From Cryptomeria japonica (taxonomy: Eukaryota > Streptophyta > Pinopsida > Cupressales > Cupressaceae), in contig NC_081412.1 in assembly GCF_030272615.1 (NCBI RefSeq), forward strand, positions 19,011,932-19,075,931: 64,000 nt of DNA, in the 5' to 3' direction. The translations under genes and the position numbers were made by a program. This document shows positions 10,956 to 22,119 of the stretch, one piece after another (positions within the stretch are counted from its first letter, which is position 1; every line of letters starts with the position of its first letter). The notes beneath the pieces were generated by a model. That model ran no database searches. It saw only the letters and a program-made list of their open reading frames with translations, and was not told the DNA's origin.

Positions 10956-11251
10956 GGTGCATTATGTACATTCAATTCATCAAGTAGAGAAGGTGTAATA
11001 TGTTCATCATTTAATTGATTATTCAATGTGATATCTTCTTCAATTGCATTAGGTTCATATGGTAAATCAAATGTTTCTTCTTCAATTGCATTAGGTGCAT
11101 TATGTTTGTTTGGTAAATCGAATTGAGATGTTGAGGATGACATACCTTCTTCTCCCATTGTTCTTATGTCACACAATTTCTTCATACGCTACCTTTGTCT
11201 TTCCTTTTGAGCCTCTCGTTATTCCATCATTCCTTTCTTGTTCTTTCCCAT
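10956..11251 (-). pseudogene. DDE-transposase-like gene, 5' end
   Basis: The frame opens at an ATG at 11251 (MGKNKKGMME), meets two stops (TAA, TAG, both explained by C-to-T change of glutamine codons), then reads MGEEGMSSSTSQFDLPNKHN and an acidic stretch rich in N and E with a repeated PNAIEEE/PNAIEED phrase. It runs into the C1 target duplication and continues in phase at 5919. The acidic low-complexity N-terminus is unlike the basic region that follows. The choice of 11251 as start is an inference from frame continuity. Confidence 0.65.
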
Positions 11252-11863
11252 GGTTGATATCAGTTGTCCTAAATAGAATCATATTACATATATATGTAAA
11301 CAAAAGTTTGTAAACAAACAAATAACCATAAATATGCATCTTATCACTATTTATTGGAACCAAACTATTAAACAATCACAATACTATTGACAAAAACTAA
11401 TAAGAACAACAATTAAATCATTTGAAATAATGCAAAAACAAAATATTCACTTACTTCTATGTATAAAATAGTGATAGAAGTGCAGAAATAGTTCTAGTGG
11501 GGCCTTCAACGACCTCAAAAACTTCTTTTGAGGCCACTGAGGCTCTTGGGCAACTAAAACTATGTCTATAAACCACATACGCACTACATTAATAACCACA
11601 TACGCGTTGTTAGTCCATAAAATGTTGACAAGCCCAACGGTATTCTTTTTTCCCATTCTGGACTAATAAGTAGTGCACACACGCTCCTAAGTCTAAAAAA
11701 TGTTATTGCAGGGTAACGAATAATGGGATCAGTACCCTGTATGTGCTTACAAGTAATCAGTAACACGTACGTGTTCCTTTGCCTTAAAAAAGTTATGGCA
11801 GGGTAGTGAACTAATAGTTTAAGTACCCCATATGCGCTATTGGTAGTAGAAAAGATGTGAATG
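11252..11863. other. Non-coding spacer with a decayed duplicated phrase
   Basis: No gene seen. GGCAGGGTAGTGAAC and GCAGGGTAACGAAT are two copies of one phrase about 100 bp apart (about 11700-11830), and GTACCCCATA.GCGC recurs near 14658 as GTACCCCATACATGC. This links both ends of the purine-tract cluster. Confidence 0.5.
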
Positions 11864-11913
11864 AAAAGGGAGGGAGGGAGAGGGAGGGAGGGAGAGAGAG
11901 AGAGAGAGGGAGA

Positions 11914-11949
<36 letters not shown>

Positions 11950-12945
11950 GGGGGTGGAAGGGAAGGAAGGAGGGAGAGAGGTAGAGAAGAGGGGGGAGAG
12001 AGGTAGAGAAGAGGGGGGAGGGTGGGAGAGAAGAGGGGGGAGGGTGGAAGGGAGAGGGATAGTAGGGGGAGGGAGGGATAGGAGAGGGGAGAGGGAGAGA
12101 GAGAGAGGGGGGATGGAGAGGGAGAGAGAGGGAGAGGGAGAGAGAGGGAAGGAGGGAGAGGGAGAAGGAGGGAGAGAGAAAGAGGGGGCGAGGGAAGGTA
12201 GAGGGAGGGAGAGAGGTAGAGGGAGGGAGAGAAGAGGGGGGAGGGAAGGAGGGAGAGGGAGAGAGAGGGAGAGGGAAGGAGGGAGAGGGAGAGAGAGGGA
12301 GAGAGAGAGGGGGAGGGAAGGTAGAAAGAGGGAGAGAGGGAGAGGGAGAGAGAGGGGGGAGGGAAGGAGGGAGAGGGAGAGAGAGAGAGAGGGATGGAGG
12401 GAGAGGGAGGGAGAGGGAGAGAGAGAGGGGGGGAGAGAAGGTAGAGAGAGGGAGAGAGGTAGAGGGAGGGTGGGATAGAAGAAGGGGTATGGCAGAAGGG
12501 AGAGGGAGAGTAGGGGGAGGGAGGGAGAGGAGAGGAGAGAGCGAGAGAGAGAGGGGGGAGGGAGAGGGGGGGAGAGAAGGTAGAGAGAGGGAGAGAGGTA
12601 GAGGGAGGGTGGGAGAGAAGAAGGGGTATGGAGGAAGGGAGAGGGAGAGTAGGGGGAGGGAGGGAGAGGAGAGGAGAGAGGGAGAGAGAGAGAGGGGGGG
12701 GACGGAGAGGGAGAGGGAGGGAGAGGGAAAGGGAGAGAGAGAGGAAAGGAGCGAGAGGGAGAGAGGGAGAGAGAGAGGGGTGGATGGAAGGTAGAGAGAG
12801 GGAGAGAGGTAGAGGGAGGGAGAGGGAGAGAGAGAGAGGGAAGGAGGGAGAGGGAAGAGGGAAGGTAGAGAAAGGGAGAGAGGTAGAGGGAGGGAGAGAG
12901 GGAGAGAAGAGGGAAGAGGGAAGGAGGGAAAGGGAGAGAAAAAGG
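11864..12945 (+). repeat. Near-homopurine tract of about 1.08 kb
   Basis: The plus strand is almost entirely G and A (GGGAGA, GGGAGG, AGAGAG), with occasional T (mostly in GGTAGA, GGGTGG) and very few C. All long frames across it (Ser/Pro/Leu-rich on minus, Arg/Glu/Gly-rich on plus) are artefacts of composition. Such tracts can form triplex (H-form) DNA. Confidence 0.97.
12425..12705 (+). repeat. 139-bp tandem duplication inside the purine tract
   Basis: GTAGAGAGAGGGAGAGAGG starts at 12441 and again at 12580, with near-identical sequence over the whole unit, including the marker GAAGAAGGGGTATGG. The tract therefore grew by long-unit duplication as well as slippage. Confidence 0.85.
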
Positions 12946-13004
12946 ACACAGGACACCATATGACTGATCTTTACTATGACTATAGGAATTACAAAAGAAG
13001 AGAA

Positions 13005-13107
13005 TGAGGGAGGGAGAAAAGAAGAGAAAGAGAGATGGGGTATGGATGAAGGCAGAAGGGGAGAGAGTGAGAGAGAGAGGGATGGGGTATGGAGGAAGGG
13101 ATAAGGG

Positions 13108-13157
<50 letters not shown>

Positions 13158-13195
13158 AGGGAGAAGAGGGAGGGGGGGAGGGAGGGAGAGGAAGA
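13005..13195 (+). repeat. Second purine-strand tract with an AG run
   Basis: GAGGGAGGGAGAAAAGAAG, then GATGGGGTATGGAGGAAGGG, then about 20 AG repeats and GGGAGGGAGG blocks. It shares the GGGGTATGGA marker with the first and third tracts. Confidence 0.93.
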
Positions 13196-13199
13196 TATA

Positions 13200-13512
13200 T
13201 CAAATCCAGGACACAATATGACCCTTAGAACACAATATGACCCCTAACAACATCTAAGGGGTCATAGGGTGTCCTAAGGGGTCATATGACACTATATTAT
13301 CCCTTAGCACACCATAGGACCTATAATGACACCAAATGGTGTCCTAAGCGGTCATAGAACACTATAGGACCCTGTAGAACACCATATGGTGTTGTTATGG
13401 GTCATTTGGTGTCCCGAGGGGCCTTAAGGGGTCACAGGACACCATATGACCTCTTAGGAAACAATACAACCTCTAATGACACCTAAGGGGTCATATGGTG
13501 GGCTAATAAAAT
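13200..13512. repeat. Interleaved direct and inverted repeats of a GGGGTCATATGGTGTCC-type phrase
   Basis: The phrase AAGGGGTCATA.GGTGTCC and its complement GGACACCATATGACC each occur many times in about 310 bp, in both orientations, so the region can fold on itself repeatedly. One GGACACCATATGA copy also sits at 12952, right after the first purine tract. Confidence 0.85.
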
Positions 13513-14215
13513 GATCTATTAAATTTAAAGTTATGAATAGAACATAATACAACGAGACTCCAAGCGAACAAACAACGAGGCTTCACTAAAAAGAAAGTGT
13601 AAGAGCTTGACCTAACCCTGAGAGTATTGCCTAAGTTCTAAAACATATGATGCTATTAAATTTGCAAGGTTATAGACTGATCTCGATTGTAACTATAGGA
13701 ATTACACACTTGATTTCTTTCATGGGTATGTACTGTTTCGAGCTATTTGACAAGTGATGATCATCATATACTACCACTGCCATGCATATAACAAACTTTA
13801 ATTTCTTTAGGTGACAAGAGTTGTGTAACAACATAGGAACTCTCACATACCCACCACTATCATTCTACAGGACATCATCTATGTTACTCTCCCTTTTTCT
13901 CTTCCTACCTATTGTTTCCTTCTGAAAAATATATTGTAGGTACTCTGACTCATCATGTTGCTTTGTTGACACTATTTTCCACATATGCTCTGCTCATTAA
14001 AAACACATTCGAGAAGAATATTGTTGTAGGTTTCCTTGTTTGTCACGGTAATACACCCGTGGTTCAATTTCAAACCCTATTCCTCCTATTCATTATACAC
14101 ACACAAATCCATCAGTCAATTTTCTTAGGACAGCATACATTATAAAAATCAAAGAGGAAGTTGCAGACAAGAAGTAAATTCACCTACTTCTATAGAACTG
14201 CAGACACAGTTGCAG
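13513..14215. other. Spacer, no gene seen
   Basis: Unremarkable AT-rich sequence. GACTGATCT....ACTATAGGAATTACA at about 13675 repeats a phrase at about 12962, next to the first purine tract, so this may be part of a duplicated unit. Confidence 0.4.
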
Positions 14216-14272
14216 TGGGGTATGGAGGGAGGGAGGGAGAGAAGAAGAGAAAGATGGATGGGGTATGGAGGA

Positions 14273-14352
<80 letters not shown>
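14216..14352 (+). repeat. Third purine-strand tract and long AG microsatellite
   Basis: GGGGTATGGAGGGAGGGAGG, then GGGGTATGGAGGAAGGGA, then roughly 36 uninterrupted AG repeats. This is a hypervariable-type microsatellite, and the head of the tract matches the second tract. Confidence 0.95.
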
Positions 14353-14355
<3 letters not shown>

Positions 14356-14394
14356 CCTTGTATGCGTTTGAGAGGGGGAGACAATACACTTACA

Positions 14395-14600
14395 TGTGTA
14401 TATATATGTTTAATATATTATATATTATATGTATATAAACATATTATATATACAATATCATGTTATACACATATTATATATTACATATATTATATGTATA
14501 TACACATTATATATTACATATATTATATGTATATACACATTATATATTACATATATTATATGTATATACACATATTATATATAGAATATCATATTATACA
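14395..14600. repeat. AT-rich minisatellite, about 33-bp unit
   Basis: TTATATGTATATACACAT recurs at about 33-bp steps, flanked by two AATATCAT.TTATAC copies. The Tyr/Ile/His-rich frame over it is a composition artefact. Confidence 0.85.
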
Positions 14601-16215
14601 ATAGCGTGTACATGTTGTTTATAGGAAAACAAGCGTGTACGCATTGCTTACACCATAAGTACCCCATACATGCTTTTGACTGTTTAGGCTTGGAAATAGG
14701 CTTGGATGACAAAGTTACGGTTTGGAAGTTTGATTTCCCTCCATTTCTCTCATTTTTGGTGTGTTTTATTTTATCGACTTTGTCATCATCAGGTTTACAC
14801 TTCATCAAGTGGGTATTTCTAAAATTGCCACCATATTTTCACCCATCTTCTGAGCTTTCTAACCATATAATTTTTTTTCAATTTGAACAACCATAACATA
14901 TTATTATTGAATTTCTTTTACCAATGTCTAGATAGTTCTCACAGACATAGGTGCACCATTTTTTGAATAACTTTTGATATACTTATCCAAATTTTAAAAA
15001 AATATATATATTATTGTAGTGCACTTGATTCTTTACAAAAAAAATTTTAAAAATTGTATTTTCGATTTGTTTAGTGCAACTTATGCTTCGCGCACGAACT
15101 AGTACCTAATTTTCAAGATGTGCTCGATTGGAAAAATCATAAAAGAAAAAAATACTTAACAAAAAATTACAAAAAAATAAAAATCTTCTAGTGCTCACTC
15201 TTAACTATCTTTCTGCGAAAGGATTTATCAAAATACTAAATTTAACTATGACTTTTTTAATGCGCACGTCATACACTATGTTATGTTTTTCAGAAAAAAT
15301 CAGGGTCAGGTTTTCATGTGTGAAGGATTTGACCCCCTTAATCTTATCCAATTTTGAAAAAGTTTAGTAGTTTGGAAACTAGATTCAGACTACTACAATA
15401 CTTGTTCTTTGATTATCTTCATATCTTGAGTGGATGACTTTCAAATTTTGCCTCCTAGTTCAGGTTCACCTGATTTCAGAGAAAAAAGGGTCCATTTATA
15501 ACCCCCTTTTTGACCACCATCTTTGTGCACTTACCCATTCCAATTTTGATAATTAAAAGTATAAATATTTTGATGCATGCATACGATAAAGGTGGTCATA
15601 TTAATGTTATGTCATAATAGGTGGACTATAATTTGTCACATGTATATTTAAGACCTATTATTGCATAATAGACCTCCTAATTTATCACATGTAATACATG
15701 TCCTAATACGATCTGCATAATATACCTTAAGGGGACTCTTGAGTATAATGTGAAATGTTTTTGCATATGTGAAGTCATATAAATAGAACCTAAATTATGA
15801 CATAATAGGTTCTAAATTTATGTCACATTCAAGACCTATAATCAATGTAATAAGTCCTAATTTATCACATAATAGGCCTTATTATTAATTAATATGACCA
15901 TGTATGCAAAAAAAAATCACATTAATATACTTGACTCCCCTTAAGACAGCTATATTATGTGATATTAAAGGACCTATCACATGAAATTAAGTACATGTCT
16001 TAAATATTCAATATAAATTAGAACCTAAATTGTGACATAATAGGTCTTATTAAGTTAATGACTTAATACCTGTCTTATCTATTATAAATGGACTTAATTA
16101 TAGAGGAGAAAAAGTCAATTACACAACAAGCAACTTAATGGAATTTGAAATTTGCAAATACACATATTATTTCAAATTAATTATGCTTTCCAATTAAAAC
16201 GAGATTATTTTTAAT
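14601..16215. other. AT-rich intergenic sequence with a decayed TCATAATAGG motif field
   Basis: No gene seen. Between about 15590 and 16060 the phrases CATAATAGGT.CTA, GACCTATTAT and TTATCACAT occur repeatedly in both orientations, suggesting an eroded repeat of unknown type. The flank CAATTAA...TTTTTAATCCTAC adjoins element G1. Confidence 0.5.
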
Positions 16216-16709
16216 CCTACTAACTCTCTACAAAATGGGAGAATGTTAGACAAAATCCAGTGGTGTTATAACACGAGAAACAACAAGAAACAAAGAACTG
16301 TTAGTGTTAATCAACCAAAGACTAGTCTAAACAGGCATACCAAGAGAGACACTAAAAACATAATAAAGCATTTGACAATGAAACCAAATACAATAAGGCA
16401 TCTCCAAATGCCTTCTACCATACTTGTAGCTCATCCTCCCTTGTTTCTGTCCTCTCTAAGTTCCAAATTAGTGTAGCTCTCAGCAGTTTTTTGCACTATG
16501 GATGCCTTATGGAGGTTCAATATGAAAAATGATTAACTAAATGTTATGCAAGTGTGAACAAAAGCTAAAATAAGAGATTATCTAATTAGCTAGTGTTGAT
16601 TTTAAACCAAAAGAGTGAATATGATTGATTTATACTAAAATGCTCTCTAAAAATGACTATAATGTAAATGCATACAAGTTTTCAGGATCTGGATTATGAA
16701 GAAATGGGC

Positions 16710-16721
16710 TCTATTTATAAA
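16710..16721 (-). promoter_or_regulatory. TATA-like box in LTR A
   Basis: On the minus strand TTTTATAAATAGAGC, at the position matching TATAAATAGAGC in LTRs B and C. Confidence 0.55.
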
Positions 16722-17479
16722 AACAATGTAGCAATGGATGGTTGAGATTGAGTAATCTCAACAAGGGTTAGGATTGAATGGTATTCAATCCATGTGAGGA
16801 ATTTCAACCCAATCCCATGTTGACAAGTGTCACCATGAGGAGGCTTGAGAGGAGAGATGAGGAGCATTAAATGCTTGAGGGGACATGATGGTTACCTTGG
16901 GGGGTTGGATTAGGGTTAGGTTAATGGATATTCCTTTTATCCAAAAGATAAATGAATGTGCAAGGGTTAAATGGTTACCTTAGTCAAAGAAATAAATGCT
17001 TTGAAGAGACCCATGAGTCAAAAGGATGGTTAAGTTAGAGGAAAGTCTCTAACCAAAGGTAAAAGGTGAGTTAACCATAAATGGTTATGTAAGAGCCTTT
17101 AATGGTTTGGAAGACTTTAGAGGTTAACCATTTGAAGACATAAAGCCTTTAATGGTTATTGAAGACTTTGGAGGTTTTTGAGAAGTGACTTCCTTTTATT
17201 TAGGAATGTGACAATGATTAGGATAGGATTAGGCTAATTAGAAGGAGTTAGAAGAATCTAGAAGGAATTTAGGCATGCAAGTGGATTTTGTAGGAGAATA
17301 CAAGTGGGAGGAATTTTGGGATTTTCAATTAAAATAAAATCATTTATTTTAGTTAAATGGTGTAATTTGCATTTGGATAGATATTTAAATAAATATTAAT
17401 TTATTTAAATGTGAATGTGAATTTTAGATTTTATTTAAATAAATCTTAATTTATTTACATGAGAAAAAGGAAGATAAAG

Positions 17480-17703
17480 CATTAAATGCTTGAAGACTTT
17501 GAGGGAAACCATTAAAGGCTTAAGAAGACTCTACAAAGATGCCATTAAGTTTGAAGACTTTAAGGGAAACCATTAAGGCTTAAGAAGACTCTAGAAGGAA
17601 GCCATTGAGTTTGAAGACTTTAAGGGAAACCATTAAAGGCTTGAGAAGACTCTAGAAGGAAGCCATTAAGTTTGAAGACTTTAAGGGAAACCATTAAAGG
17701 TTT
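17480..17703. repeat. 60-61-bp tandem repeat in LTR A, four units
   Basis: TGAAGACTTT starts at 17491, 17552, 17612 and 17673. Each unit also has GGGAAACCATTAA and AAGAAGACTCTA. LTRs B and C keep only one comparable stretch, so this is a local expansion in A. Confidence 0.9.
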
Positions 17704-18015
17704 CAAGTGGGTGACGATAAATAGGATTTTAAATAAATAATTTATTTATTTAAAATAGTTGTGCAACTTGCATTTGTAGGAAAATGCAAGTGGGTGGAGG
17801 ATAAAGGTGATTTAAATAAATGTTAATTTATTTAAATGTGAGAGATGGGATTTTGGGGGATTTAAATAAATATTAATTTATTTAAATGCGAGAAAAGATT
17901 TATTTAAACAAATATGATTTATTTATTTAATTAATGGTCTAAATTTGGTTAAGTAAATTAAATTAAATAAATTCAAATTTTTATTTAATTAAGTGGACAG
18001 ATTTATGTGTCTACA

Positions 18016-18489
18016 TTTGCCCCTCTTTGAGATGATACGGTTTTATCGCGTCTTTTCAAAGAAAGATAAATAGGTTTGAAGAAATATGCCCCATAAATGT
18101 TAATTTAGTGGGGGTGGTATGCCCCCTCGAGAGATAGGCCGAATTTTTTTTGAAAAATAGGGCGATCTCTTGAAAAAGAATGAGAAGTCGAGGGGAGGTA
18201 GAATAGAAGAAATTAGCAATAACGGTGAAAGAATGGAAGAAAAAAGAGTGAATACGGAGAAATGGCAAGTCAGTGAGTACTCGTAGGTTATGCAAGAGAT
18301 ACGGTGCAAATGTGGTGTTGTGCTTTTGATTGATACTATACAATTGATCAAAATTGGTTGGACAATCTAGTGCAATTAGTTTAATTGCCCTGGTCGAGTC
18401 AAAGCATGACAGTTGATGTCATTTGTTTGCTTGGACAAGATAAAGTCTGAGTAAGAAAATCAAAGTGACCTGTTGGTGACTTAGACAAT
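18016..18489 (-). mobile_element. Orphan 3' internal fragment of G1
   Basis: Matches the sequence just inside LTR B (19970 to about 20450): polypurine tract, GCGGTTTTATCGCGTC, GGTGGTATGCCCCCTC and GGTGCAAATGTGGTG all recur. It ends at GACTTAGACAATTGAT, where LTR B (TGATTCTCTG) begins. The shared TTGAT/TGAT suggests a microhomology junction. Confidence 0.85.
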
Positions 18490-19969
18490 TGATTCTCTGC
18501 AAAATGGGAGAATGTTAGACAAAACCCAGTGGTGTTATAACACAAGAGAAACAACAAGAAACAAATAACTGTTAGTGTTAATCAACCAAAGACTAGTCTA
18601 AGCAGGCATACCACGAGAGACACTAAAAACATAATAAAGCATTTGACAATGAAAACAAATACAATAAGGCATCTCCAAATGCCTTCTATCATGCTTGTAG
18701 CTCCTCCTCCCTTGTTCCTCTCCTCTCCAAATTCCAAATTAGTGTAGCTCTCAGCAGCTTTTTGCACTATGGATGTCTTATGGAGGTTCAAGATGAAAAA
18801 TGATTAACTAAATGTTATGCAAGTGTGAACAAAAGCTAAAATAAGAGATTATCTAATTAGCTAGTGTTGATTTTAAACCAAAAGATTGAATATGATTGAT
18901 TTATACTAAAATTCTCTCTAAAAATGACTATAATGTCAACGCATACAAGTTTTCAGGATTATGGCTAAGAATGCTAAATGCCTGGGGATTTGAAAATGAG
19001 GAATGTGAGCTCTATTTATAGGTAAAATGGAGTAATGCATGGTTGAGACTGAGTAATCTCAACAAGGGTCAGGATTGAATGGTATTCAATCCATGTGAGG
19101 ACTTTCAACCCAATCCCAAGATGACAAGTGTCAACATGAGATGGGTTGAGAGGGGAGGGAAGAAGCATTAAATGCTTGACATGACCTGAGGGTTAACTTG
19201 GGAGGTAAGGTAAATGTTGAGTTGAGTGAATAAATTCATTATCCAAAAAATAATGCTTTTATCCAATGGATAAACTCTTGTGCAAGAGTTAGTGAGGATA
19301 ACCATGGTCAAAGCAATAAATGCTTGAGGAGACACATGGGTTACATGAGGGTTGAGTTAGGGGTCAAAGTCCCTAACCATGGTTGCAAGTGGATTTAACC
19401 ATAAATGGTCATGTAAGAGCCTTTAATGGTTTGGAAGACTTTAGAGGTTAACCATTTGAAGACATAAAGCCTTAAATTCCTTTCAAAGACTTTGAGGGCT
19501 TTGAGAAGTGACTCCAAGTTGCTTAGGAATGTGACAATATTTAGGGGATGGATTAGGCTGATTAGGAAGCAGTTAGAAGAGTCTAGAAGGGGATTAGGAT
19601 TGCAAGTGGGTTTGGTGGGTGAGGAAAAATAAGATTTTTATTAAAATAAAATTCATTTATTTCAACAAATAGGTGCAAGTTGCATTTTTAGGAGAATGCA
19701 AGTGGGGGGGGTTTCAAATGATTTAAATAAATGTTTTATTTAATTTATTTAAAAGAAGAAAGGGGGTTAAATTGAATAAATAGGATTTATTCATTTAATT
19801 GATTGTGAATTTGGTTTATGAATTAATTACAATAAATTGAATAATTTATTTAATTAATAGGAGAATGTTTGAGGATGAATTAATTTAATTAACTAATGGC
19901 TAGTGGATTTCTAATCAAATAAATAGCAAATATTCATTTAATTAAACGGGACAGATTTATGTGACTACA
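18490..19969 (-). repeat. G1 LTR copy B (3' LTR of the coding unit, 1480 bp)
   Basis: Near-copy of C. The plus-strand right end TGTGACTACA is followed by the polypurine tract of the coding unit. The left end shares TCTCTGCAAAATGGGAGAA with copy A. Confidence 0.9.
19011..19022 (-). promoter_or_regulatory. TATA-like box in LTR B
   Basis: CCTATAAATAGAGCTC on the minus strand. This gives an expected U3 of about 950 bp and a transcript start some 30 bp downstream. Confidence 0.6.
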
Positions 19970-19984
19970 TTTGCCCCTCTTTGA
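19970..19984 (-). promoter_or_regulatory. G1 polypurine tract
   Basis: TCAAAGAGGGGCAAA on the minus strand directly abuts the LTR start TGTAGTCACA. Identical in position and sequence beside LTR A (18016-18030). Confidence 0.9.
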
Positions 19985-22119
19985 CACGGTGCGGTTTATC
20001 GCGTCGTTTCAAAGAAAGAAAAATAGGTGTGAAGAAATATGCCCCATGAAATGTTAATTTAGTGGGTGGTATGCCCCCTCAAGAGATAGGCCGAAAATTT
20101 CAAAAAATCAGGCGACCTCTCGAAAAAGAATGAAAATTGGTGAGGAGATAGAAGAGAAGAATTTAGCAATACTGGTGAAAGAATAGAAAAAAATGGAGCG
20201 AAACGAAGAAAAAACAAGCTAGTGAGTACCTTTAGGTCAAGCAAAATATACGGTGCAAATGTGGTGTGTGCTTTTGAGTGATGCTATACAATTGATTAAA
20301 ATTGGTTGAACAATCTGGTGCAATTGGTTTAATTGCCTCGGTCGAGTCAAAGTATGACAGTTGATGTCAGTTGTTCACTTGGATAGGATAAAGTCTGAGT
20401 AAGTGAATCAAAGTGACTTGATGGTGACTTAGACAGTTGATGTAATTGCCTGATGAAGTCAAGGTATTTGAAGCAAAATACTCGTTGAGACTTAGACAAT
20501 TGATGTAATTGTCTGTTATGATTGTGTTTGATTGGTTGATCAATTGATAGTGTGTGCTTGTGATGGATGGTTGTGGAGAATCATGGCAGCCCTGTTGAGA
20601 CTAGGTCATTATGATAAATGCCTATTGTAGTTTATTTTTGCCATGATCAGTTACCTATTGAGACCTAAAGATACTTGATCAGAGTATCTGTTGATAGTCT
20701 AGGTGTGTGTGAGTCGATGTGCCTGTGCAGCTAGAGTAACTTGCTTGATTGAGTTGATGGGAAATGATGTAGGGTATGTGATGCTGATTATCGAGATGGG
20801 GAGGGTGAGGGGGTGGATTCAATGTTAGGTAGAAGATATGGATGACCTATTCCTATGGAAGAAGAGCAAAATAGAGTATGCACCCATTGTCATTACTATG
20901 TATGAATGATATGCAACTATTTATGAATGTATGGATGGATGGAATGCAATATATACAGATGAGATGGAATGACAATCCATAGTGCTTTATTTTCATCATT
21001 GAGCATGGTAGTATCAATCTTGGACGAGGCAGTAGGAACCAAGGATGGATCATTATACCTGCAAACAAACAACATAAATAAAGAATAACGAATATGGACC
21101 CTCCATAATGGTTCATGATCATATGGTCGAGGTATACGCTGTAGTCAGCAAGTCGTAGTGATCCATGACTGTATTTTGCATATGATCACGTAGCTTAGTG
21201 AACTTCCCACGTAGACACCATTAGTACATGCCTCAGAACTTCATTGGAATAATTCGCAGAAGACATACAAACAATGCTTAGAAACCATCCCGGCTACTCT
21301 CATCACTTGTAAATATCCCGGAGTAGCATAGGAACCTAATATACATGAATAAATAACTTACAAATCAACCAAGTACTTGATAGCTTAAACATAATTTTCT
21401 TGTCAAAGAAAAATGTCATCATTTCTTTGTTTTGGTAAGGAAGGATGCATCCTTGTTAAGATAGTTTGTGCATTGATGTTGATTGTTTGGTTGATATGAT
21501 AAATGGTCATCGTTTGAGTTTTTCAAAATGTTTGTTTGGTATCAGCTTGGATGCGTATGTACAAAGTGTTGCCATGTTTTTGATTGATTTTTTATGTTTT
21601 CTGATGTTTTTTTGAATTTTGTGAGTGTTTTGTGAACGTCTTTGGTATTTTTGTGAGAGAGTTTTGAATGTTCTTGGTATTTTGTGAGATAGTTTTGAAT
21701 GAAGAACTCAATGAATCACAAGTAATGTAGAATCCACTTCCATCAAATAGGTTAAGGGTATTTCCCAAAGTTTAGAAATGACTATGAAAAAGCGGGATGC
21801 AAGACGTATGAAGTACTATCCTTGATTGTGGATCGATAATAAGCAATGGTTTGACTGATGGATGTGTGGATGTAATGAATGTGATCGCAACAAATCTGAA
21901 AGAAAATGGAGTCATAGCCTTTACGAGCGGCACCTGTTTGCCATTTTTTCACCATCACACTTACCTAAGGTGTCACCAGAGTGGTTGTTCATCGTTTGGA
22001 TGCATGATTTTTCTTTACTATTTTGATTTATTTTATTTTATTTTTTTTGTATTTTCTTCAGGACATTTATCTGAATGTTTTTGGTGTTTTTCCGGTATGT
22101 ATACTCTGTACAGCTTATG
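19985..22119 (-). other. G1 3' non-coding internal region
   Basis: About 2.1 kb between the end of integrase and the 3' LTR. No frame of interest. Phrases such as GACTTAGACA.TTGATGTAATTG occur twice (about 20430 and 20490). Long 3' untranslated stretches are common in Tat-like elements. Confidence 0.7.

Larger units (their letters stand above)
16221..18015 (-). repeat. G1 LTR copy A (outer 3' side)
   Basis: Collinear with B and C but longer (about 1795 bp), partly because of a four-unit internal tandem repeat. It is followed on the plus strand by TTTGCCCCTCTTTGA, the polypurine tract seen from the other strand. Its plus-strand left end reads TAACTCTCTACAAAATGGG, preceded by CCTAC. Confidence 0.85.

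Noticed and set aside
11584-13203. Long Ser/Pro/Leu-rich (minus) and Arg/Glu/Gly-rich (plus) open frames, up to 539 codons
   Set aside because: They are translations of the near-homopurine tract; absence of stops follows from composition, and all frames look equally low-complexity.
14161-14604. 147-codon frame ending in Tyr/Ile/His repeats
   Set aside because: It is the AG microsatellite and the AT minisatellite read in one frame.
16221-18015. LTR A as an independent solo LTR with target duplication GAGAA
   Set aside because: GAGAA precedes TGTTAGAC in both A and B as part of a longer shared sequence, so it is element sequence; A also carries a polypurine tract and internal fragment, unlike a solo LTR.
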